This document shows, in pieces, positions 9,620 through 15,106 of a stretch of 15,106 nt of DNA. The position numbers and the translations under genes were made by a program. The notes beneath the pieces are model-generated. The model worked only from the letters and a program-made list of their open reading frames with translations, ran no database searches and was not told the DNA's origin. Numbering within the stretch: position 1 is the first letter of the stretch; the number at the start of each line of letters is the position of its first letter. This DNA is from Funneliformis mosseae (Eukaryota; Glomeromycota; Glomeromycetes; Glomerales; Glomeraceae), in the NCBI GenBank assembly GCA_910592005.1, contig CAJVPP010002373.1, forward strand, positions 1-15,106. Direction: 5' to 3'.

Positions 9620-10640
9620 TATGAAATTAATTGATGATGTTTGGCTACTACTTATAGAAGGTTACTCTCAGGCGAAGGGCATCGTAATTGTAAATCAATC
9701 GGCAATATAGCTTTTCTTTCATATAATAATTTAAAGGGCTCTAATTTTGTCGTTTCTTGCTACGCCGTTCAATAAGCAAACAGGGCTGAAGGTAGATGAG
9801 AATCCCATTCACCCTTGTGCTATTCTGCATATTTAGCCAAAATATTACAGAAAGTTCTATTAAACCGTTCAGTTAATCCATTAGTTTGAGAATGATATAG
9901 GGATGATAATCTATGTTTGGTTCCCATAATATGCATAAGAGCAGTAATTAAATCATTTTGAAAGGACGTAGCCCTATCCATTAAGATTTCCTTTAGTGTA
10001 CTATGTTGACAAATTATTTCACCATAAATGAATTGTGCCATTGTTTGAGAGGTACAATCAGAGTGATAGCAGCTTCTACCTATTTGGTAAGATATTCAGT
10101 AGCAACTATAATGTATCTGTTTCCTTTGGTAGTTCAAGGGAGAGGTTCTACATAGTCTATTTCAACATGATCAAAGGGTTGTCTGACGGGTATTGGGTGT
10201 AAGGATTCCATTTGTCTAAGTCTCCCTTATTGTTGGTAAATATCATACATTTTTATTCAATTATTAATTACTCGATACATATTTGGCCAATAATACTTAG
10301 AAGCTATTTTATTATAAATTATATCGCAGCCTAAATATTCTCGTAAAGGTTTGTTGTATATATTATAGATCAAGGTTTCGACTTCAGTAATTTTAATGAC
10401 TAATAGGGGTTGTGAAGGTTATTTTTGGTTCTTACGATAAAGTTGTTAATTTTAATAAAATATTTAGAAGATTGTTTTCGAATTTCAAGTTGTTATGCAG
10501 GTGTAGTATTTGATAAGTAAGTTAAAATATTAAGGAAATTGTAAAGTTAGTTATAGGTTTCTAAATTCATTTTGGTTGTAGAGCTGTCAGTCACACTACT
10601 GACACTTAAGCTTTCACTCTTTATGTGATTATTTTCTGAG
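9620..10640 (-). pseudogene. Integrase pseudogene, C-terminal end missing
   Basis: DDE integrase remnant. The N-terminal zinc-binding region is degraded: the CxxC pair reads YDIY, both Cys changed to Tyr, near 10245-10260. Catalytic residues are still visible: Asp in EIDYVEPL (10155-10157), Asp in MDRATSFQND (9976-9978) and Glu in NGLTERFNRT (9868-9870). The last two are 35 residues apart, the classical DD35E spacing. The D1-D2 interval is not a multiple of three, so a frameshift lies between. The frame continues with stops through LPSALFAY, EPFKLLYE and LPIDLQL to about 9650, then no longer resembles integrase. No chromodomain or other C-terminal module is seen. Confidence 0.9.
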
Positions 10641-11120
10641 TTATAATTTAAATAGTGAGGGAGGGAGTCGAGATAAAGCATTTGCATTTGAATGTATTTT
10701 TTCTTTTCTGTATCTAATTTTATAAGGAAACTTCATGATTCTAATGATCCATCTCATAAATTTTCTGGGTGGATTAGGTTTATTAAACAACTATTATAAT
10801 GCCGCGTGGTCAGTGACTAACTTAAATGGTTATAAAGTAAGTATGACCTAAAATATTCCATTTCCTAAATGGCAACGAGACATTCCAATTCAGAAGGTAT
10901 ATAATTTCATTCAGCATTATTTAGACTTCAGCTAGCATATGCAATAACGCGTTCTCTATTTTGGTCATCTAATTGTGCTAGTACTGCTTCAAGTCCTACA
11001 TAAGATCCATCAGTAAATAATAAAAATTTTCGTTTAAAGTCTGGATATATGAGGATTGGTGCTGTAATCAAACAGTTTTTCAAATGTTCAAACACTTCCT
11101 ACTGGGATAAGGTCCACTCA
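10640..11120 (-). pseudogene. RNase H pseudogene
   Basis: RNase H domain fused behind RT in the same frame. FLLFTDGSYVG carries the first catalytic Asp (codon 11009-11011). RERVIAYAS then a stop in place of the usual Arg, LNNAE, PSELECLVAI with the catalytic Glu, and a degraded LVTDH region follow. NANALSRLP near 10660 marks the usual end of this domain. Stops and at least one frameshift (around 10800-10830) break it. Confidence 0.85.
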
Positions 11121-12050
11121 AAAGGGGTTTCTTTCTACAATAATAAATGTAAAGGGGCTGCTTTAATAGAAAATTCTTGGATAAACTTCTGATAGTAAGA
11201 GGTTAATCTAAGAAATTCTCTAAGTTTTGTGATGTTTTTAGGAATGGAAAAATTTTTAATCTTATCTATTTTCGACAGATCTGGTGAAATTCCTTGCCCA
11301 TTGACAATATATCCTAGAAATGCAAATTCTAATTTGCAAAACTCACATTTATCTTTACCAAGTTTTAATCCTGCTTCCTCTAGTTTTCCAAAAATATATT
11401 TGAGATGTTGCATATGTTTCTTAAAAGTGAAAGAGAATATAATGATGTCATCAAGATAAACGGCTATGAACTGTTTAATTTCTTTCTTAAAAACTTTGTT
11501 CATTAACCGCTGAAAAGTGGCAGGTGCATTAGTTAATTCAAATAGTATAACCTTAAATTCGTATAACCCTTAACTTGTGATGAAAGCGGTCTTTGCTTGG
11601 TCTTCTATTTCTATTACCACTTGTCAGTATTCATTAGCTATCTAAAGTAGAGAATTTTTTGGAGCGTCCAAACATATCTAATAGTTTATCAATTCGTAAC
11701 AGTAAATATCTATCTCTCCTGGTGATACTATTTAATTTTTGATAATTGACACAGAAATGTAGACTTTCATTTTTCTTTCGTACTAGAACAACAGGTGAAG
11801 CCCAAGGACTTTCAGATGGTTGGACAAGATTATGTTTTAACATTCGATTTATTTCTTCTTTAATAAATTCTTGTTCTAAGGACGCAACTTGATAAGTTCA
11901 TTGTTATATTAGAAGAGGATTTTCTATTGGGATATGATGTCTCTCGATGGTAATATGACCTAGTTGTAACAAATCAGTAGCAAATGCCTTAGTATTGGTC
12001 TGTAAGAACTGTTGTAATTCTTTTTATTGTCTTTGATCTAGATGAGTATA
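11120..12050 (-). pseudogene. Reverse transcriptase pseudogene
   Basis: RNA-directed DNA polymerase remnant. Recognisable pieces in order are EQEFIKEEINRML, then QPSESPWASPVVLV and FCVNYQKLNSIT (11634-11843), the LTNAPATFQRLMNK block (about 11495-11548), and the YLDD catalytic box at 11447-11458 inside VYLDDIIIFS, followed by KLGKDKCEFC, FLGYIV and the thumb/connection to 11135. A frameshift lies at about 11636-11641, with a TGA at 11624-11626 where a Trp codon is usual. The MPFG turn is changed to ILFE at the conserved site. The YLDD box itself is intact. Confidence 0.93.
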
Positions 12051-12900
12051 TGAATTGATCTTGGCCGATTCTTCTTTGGGAATATTTTGTAATAACTGCC
12101 AATATTTCCATTCTTTTTGACATAGAGGGTAGGTGTCTTCAGCTTGGTCAAGTTGTTTATGACACCAACATCTACTTCTTGAACCTTGCCAATGGTATTT
12201 CTATTTTGAATTTTCAGGTGGTTGACATTTGAATTTTTGGTTAAGACTCTCAAAATATTGTGATGAATATGTTTGTTTTTGAACTATCACTTATTTAGAG
12301 TTACTTGTGGCTAAGATAGGTTCTTCTTCATTATTCCCTAATATCATGTAATATCGTTGCATAGCTAAATTTTCATCTTCATATTCATTATTCATCGAGC
12401 CTGTGGAAATTGGAATAGGTTGTTGAAACTTATCAAACTGGGATTTTTCCCAACAAGTCATAGGAATCTGATATTCTTTTTGATTCTATTGAAAAATAAA
12501 TTTTTGACAGTTCCAATAAAGTCATCTACGACATTTTGTCAACCAATCATTTTTTGCTACAATATAATAGTCGTTAGACTCTGTTATATCGACATCAATA
12601 AGAATCTCTATATTGTTAATTTGAATTAGAATATTAGTGACTTTTTCCAATAGTCGTAAGTGTTTTTCTTGTATATTAATCATAGTAATCATTGATAGAC
12701 CTTCGATTTTTCTATTTAATTATTATAAGAAACTTTTTAATATTACACTTCCAGCAGACACTGAATCTAGAATCAAATAAATAGGGTTGCCATCTACGAA
12801 GGCATAACAGTAAACAGCTTCTACAGCCTTAGATATATTAATTTCATTCAAGGGATTTAAATAATGACTGTTATTCTCACCCTCTAGAGGTACCCTTAGT
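12050..12900 (-). pseudogene. Aspartic protease pseudogene and spacer to RT
   Basis: Retroviral-type protease remnant. The active-site segment reads IYLILDSVSAGSVI on the - strand, with the catalytic Asp codon at 12765-12767; the usual DSG/DTG triad is DSV here (Gly to Val at 12759-12761), so even the active site is altered. Downstream the frame stays readable through AKNDWLTKCR and IPMTCWEKSQFDKFQQP (about 12420-12570) with internal stops. A frame open from 12253 to 12038 covers the connector to RT; its end appears to be out of frame with the true reading, where KEWKYWQLLQNIPKEE can be read near 12060-12120. Confidence 0.8.
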
Positions 12901-13099
12901 AGTTTAAAGACTGATTTGATGGATTAGAAGGGTTGCTAGTAGTAGTAAAGGTATTATTAAAAGGGAACGTCATAGAAGGTTGTAAAGGAAGAGGTGGTAG
13001 AAACAGATTTAGAGTATAGTACATAGAACTCCCTTGTGACAAGGCAGCTTGTTGACTTGTTTGACCAGATTGTGGTTGACTATTATGAAAATTTGGCGT

Positions 13100-15106
13100 C
13101 AGTTTTGTTAGGCATAAGTTTCCTCAATGTCTAAGCTAGTAGCAGTGTGAACAGAGTCAAATAGGTATGACATTACAATTTTTAGCCATGTGTCCCTTCG
13201 CTTATAAGTAAAACACCTATTTTCATTTAATACGCATGATTTCTATTCTGTTAAAAATTATTTCAATTGCCACCTTGGCTATTTCATGTTCTGCAATTTT
13301 TTGCAATATGTTCAGGTCGATTACAATTGTAGCATACTTGACTGCTATTGTGGTTACTGTTTCTCTAATTATTATTATTATATACTAGATGATTATTATT
13401 ATCTGTATGCGGGTTGGTGGCAGTGGTAGTTAATAGTTATTTGACTTTTTTCATCAATTTTTCGTTACTTTCCTTAATTAATTGTTGCATATTAGGAATC
13501 TTTTCTCATTCTGTTTCCTCATTATGTTGGTTCAAATAGGTTTTACTGAGAGAATATCCTGAAAGAACGCTATTCTTAAAGAGGACAGCTTCAATAGCTC
13601 GAGCTTAATCAATTGCTTCTTCTAAATCATAAGGTGCAGCAGCAGCTACTGCAGTGAAAAACTCAGGTTGAAGTCCTTATAAAAATTGCTCAATTTTTTT
13701 GTCTTTTAGTGCGTTATAATCTGAGTTGAGTTTAAGATATAATGACTCAATGTCTGTAGCATAATCTTCAACAGATTGTCCAAAGCATTGCTTGCATCAT
13801 CTAAGTGCAGAACGCCATTGGGTTTTCCTATGTATTGTATAATAATGCTTCAAGAAGTGATAAATGAAGAATCAGTGTTTATGTTGTCGATCGTAAGAGT
13901 TATCCCAATATCACAAATCTTTTTTATTCTTAGTTTTATTATATCAAGTAAGGGCTGATCTTTTTAAAAATGAAGGAACTAATGTAAGACATCACTTATT
14001 AGAAATTCTATTTGCATCTCCAGCATGATTATATCTTTCCAACCATTCTCTAGGGTCTTGATCTCCACCCTTAAATGTTGATAAGTCTACAAACTTAGCT
14101 TCTTGTGATCCCTCAAATCTAACATTTTTAAAGACAGTCTAAAGACCTTTCATCATCTGAAAGAAATTTCTTTTGTCATTGTCCTTAGCATTATCGGTAT
14201 CAAAAGGATTCTCGTCATCACTCTTTGAGTCACTATCTTTAGAATTAGAACTAGAAAAAGGTGAGGAGCTATCATAATAGGAGGAAGAGTGACAGCTCTT
14301 TAATTTACTATTTCTCTTGCTCTTCGATTTTTTATTTTTAAGTGAGTCTCATGAATGATCAGTTTTTGGTCTAGAGGAGCATGAGGAGAGAACATTCTTT
14401 TGATTAGCAGTGTTGTCTTTTTCATCAGAAGATTTTGTATAAGTCAATTTAGGCAGCCTTCTGGTTTTTCCATATGAGCTAAAAGTAGAATTGTTGAAGC
14501 TTAGTGTCCGTTTTTCAAGATCTTTTCTACTTGGAGTAGTATTGGCAATGATAGTGTCCTCGGGTGGATAACTTGTCTGAGAAATTAGATTTTTTTTACT
14601 GATTCAGATATAGCACTATTTTTACAGCTGGTTTGGGATTTATTCATTCTAGATGGAGAGGAATTACGATTTATACTTAAAAGAGATATATTAAGGTAAT
14701 TAAGTAAATCACCTTGATATTTCTTCTAGAATGATTCAGTTTCAGTTTGAGCTTAAAAACAGTATTTGACAGCTTGCTCAAAAGTTGGTATTAGTACTTG
14801 CTTATATCTCAAAGTTTTAAGTATTTACTTATAATATATTTCTTATATACTAGTAGTTTCTGCAGAGGTTACAATTTGAAAGGTTTCTAAACTTTTGCTA
14901 GTATATAATATTGCCTCTAAGACTTTCTGTGCTCACTCAAAGAAATTAAGAAAATATTGAAAAATTTCCTTCAGGGGTGAGTTACAAGCAATACAGGATG
15001 GATCGTTAGTTAGAACAGAAGTAGCAGCTTTTCTAAAGTTACGCTCTGATTTGTTGTGTATAGAAGAATGAGTTCTTTGGTATTTTATCAATTCTCTAAA
15101 GTTATT
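13100..15106 (-). pseudogene. gag: gag pseudogene, partial at the window edge
   Basis: Capsid/nucleocapsid precursor remnant. The core gag region (about 13560-14110) includes a segment reading KFVDLSTFKGGDQDPREWLE near 14040-14100, matching the usual F-G-DP-EW pattern of retrotransposon Gag, and downstream EQFL, GLQPEF and an alanine-rich stretch followed by LEEAI and ARAIE near 13585-13690. Upstream lies a Ser/Lys-rich then acidic segment (about 14170-14350), and before that a mostly open N-terminal extension reaching the window edge. Stops in the frame include 13677-13679 and 13605-13607, the latter standing in AID*ARAIE where a CAA-to-TAA change is the simplest explanation. At least one frameshift occurs near 14590 in a run of A. 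The start codon is not seen. Confidence 0.88.
13112..13334 (-). other. Three CCHC zinc knuckles at the end of gag
   Basis: Knuckle 1 (13293-13334) is intact: C-Y-N-C, four residues, H, four residues, C. Knuckle 2 (13175-13215) has its second Cys replaced by Tyr and lacks one base, yet its GHMAKNC half is clear. Knuckle 3 (13112-13153) keeps C-S-H-C, H and C but contains TAG and TGA codons inside. These would have bound RNA in the nucleocapsid. Knuckles 2 and 3 cannot be produced from the present sequence. Confidence 0.85.

Larger units (their letters stand above)
9620..15106 (-). mobile_element. Decayed Ty3/gypsy LTR retrotransposon, internal region
   Basis: Reading the - strand gives gag, three CCHC zinc knuckles, an aspartic protease, reverse transcriptase, RNase H and integrase, the order of Ty3/gypsy (Metaviridae-type) elements; Ty1/copia would have integrase before RT. 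The element enters at the right edge inside gag and fades out near 9620 at the end of the integrase core. Coding continuity is broken by many in-frame stops and by several frameshifts, so it is non-autonomous at best and probably dead. No LTR, primer-binding site or target duplication is visible; the 5' LTR should lie beyond the window. Confidence 0.93.

Noticed and set aside
11229..11459. 76-codon + strand open frame inside the RT region
   Set aside because: Antisense shadow of the reverse transcriptase sequence; no independent protein similarity.
12420..12629. 69-codon + strand open frame over the protease-RT spacer
   Set aside because: The - strand reads as retroelement protein here (CWEKSQFDKF and NDWLTKC), so this is its antisense shadow.
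9620..15106. Alternative genetic code with TAA/TAG read as Gln
   Set aside because: CAA is still used for Gln throughout, the element also has frameshifts and TGA codons, and the intact hydrolase gene uses TAA as stop and CAA/CAG for Gln.

Overview
The window looks like nuclear DNA of a filamentous, AT-rich fungus, most plausibly an arbuscular mycorrhizal fungus (Glomeromycotina). The reasons are a short-intron gene using the standard code, very AT-rich intergenic DNA full of long A and T runs, and a decayed Ty3/gypsy element. The lineage is an inference from style and cannot be settled from the sequence alone.

Region 1 (1-1912) holds the only intact gene: a seven-exon SGNH/GDSL-type hydrolase of 305 residues on the + strand, with every exon junction in frame. 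Region 2 (1913 to about 7100) is intergenic DNA dominated by A/T homopolymers. It contains a few small inverted repeats, one less AT-rich structured island (2179-2258), a 26-bp perfect palindrome and no gene I can support. Region 3 (about 6960-7342) holds two inverted-repeat structures, one with 18-bp perfect arms that looks like a 174-bp MITE. Region 4 (about 7440-9640) changes character abruptly: long homopolymers become rare and I count only three CpG dinucleotides in 2.2 kb. It contains two adjacent inverted-repeat elements (8078-8220 and 8250-8503) and a 27-nt direct repeat, but no gene. Region 5 (about 9620-15106) is a decayed Ty3/gypsy LTR retrotransposon on the - strand, in the order gag, zinc knuckles, protease, reverse transcriptase, RNase H, integrase. 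Its gag end runs off the right edge and its integrase end fades out near 9620 with no recognisable LTR.

The retroelement is broken by many stops and frameshifts. Several of the visible changes look like C-to-T or G-to-A transitions, and the two arms of the 8078-8220 hairpin differ only by A/G. Together with the CpG loss, this suggests a cytosine-deamination history (methylation decay or a RIP-like process) confined to the right half of the window. The hydrolase gene is not functionally linked to the repeats. I found no operon-like or defence-like system and no intact novel system; the most useful leads are the sharp compartment boundary, the hairpin elements, and the unusual gag (three zinc knuckles and a long N-terminal extension).
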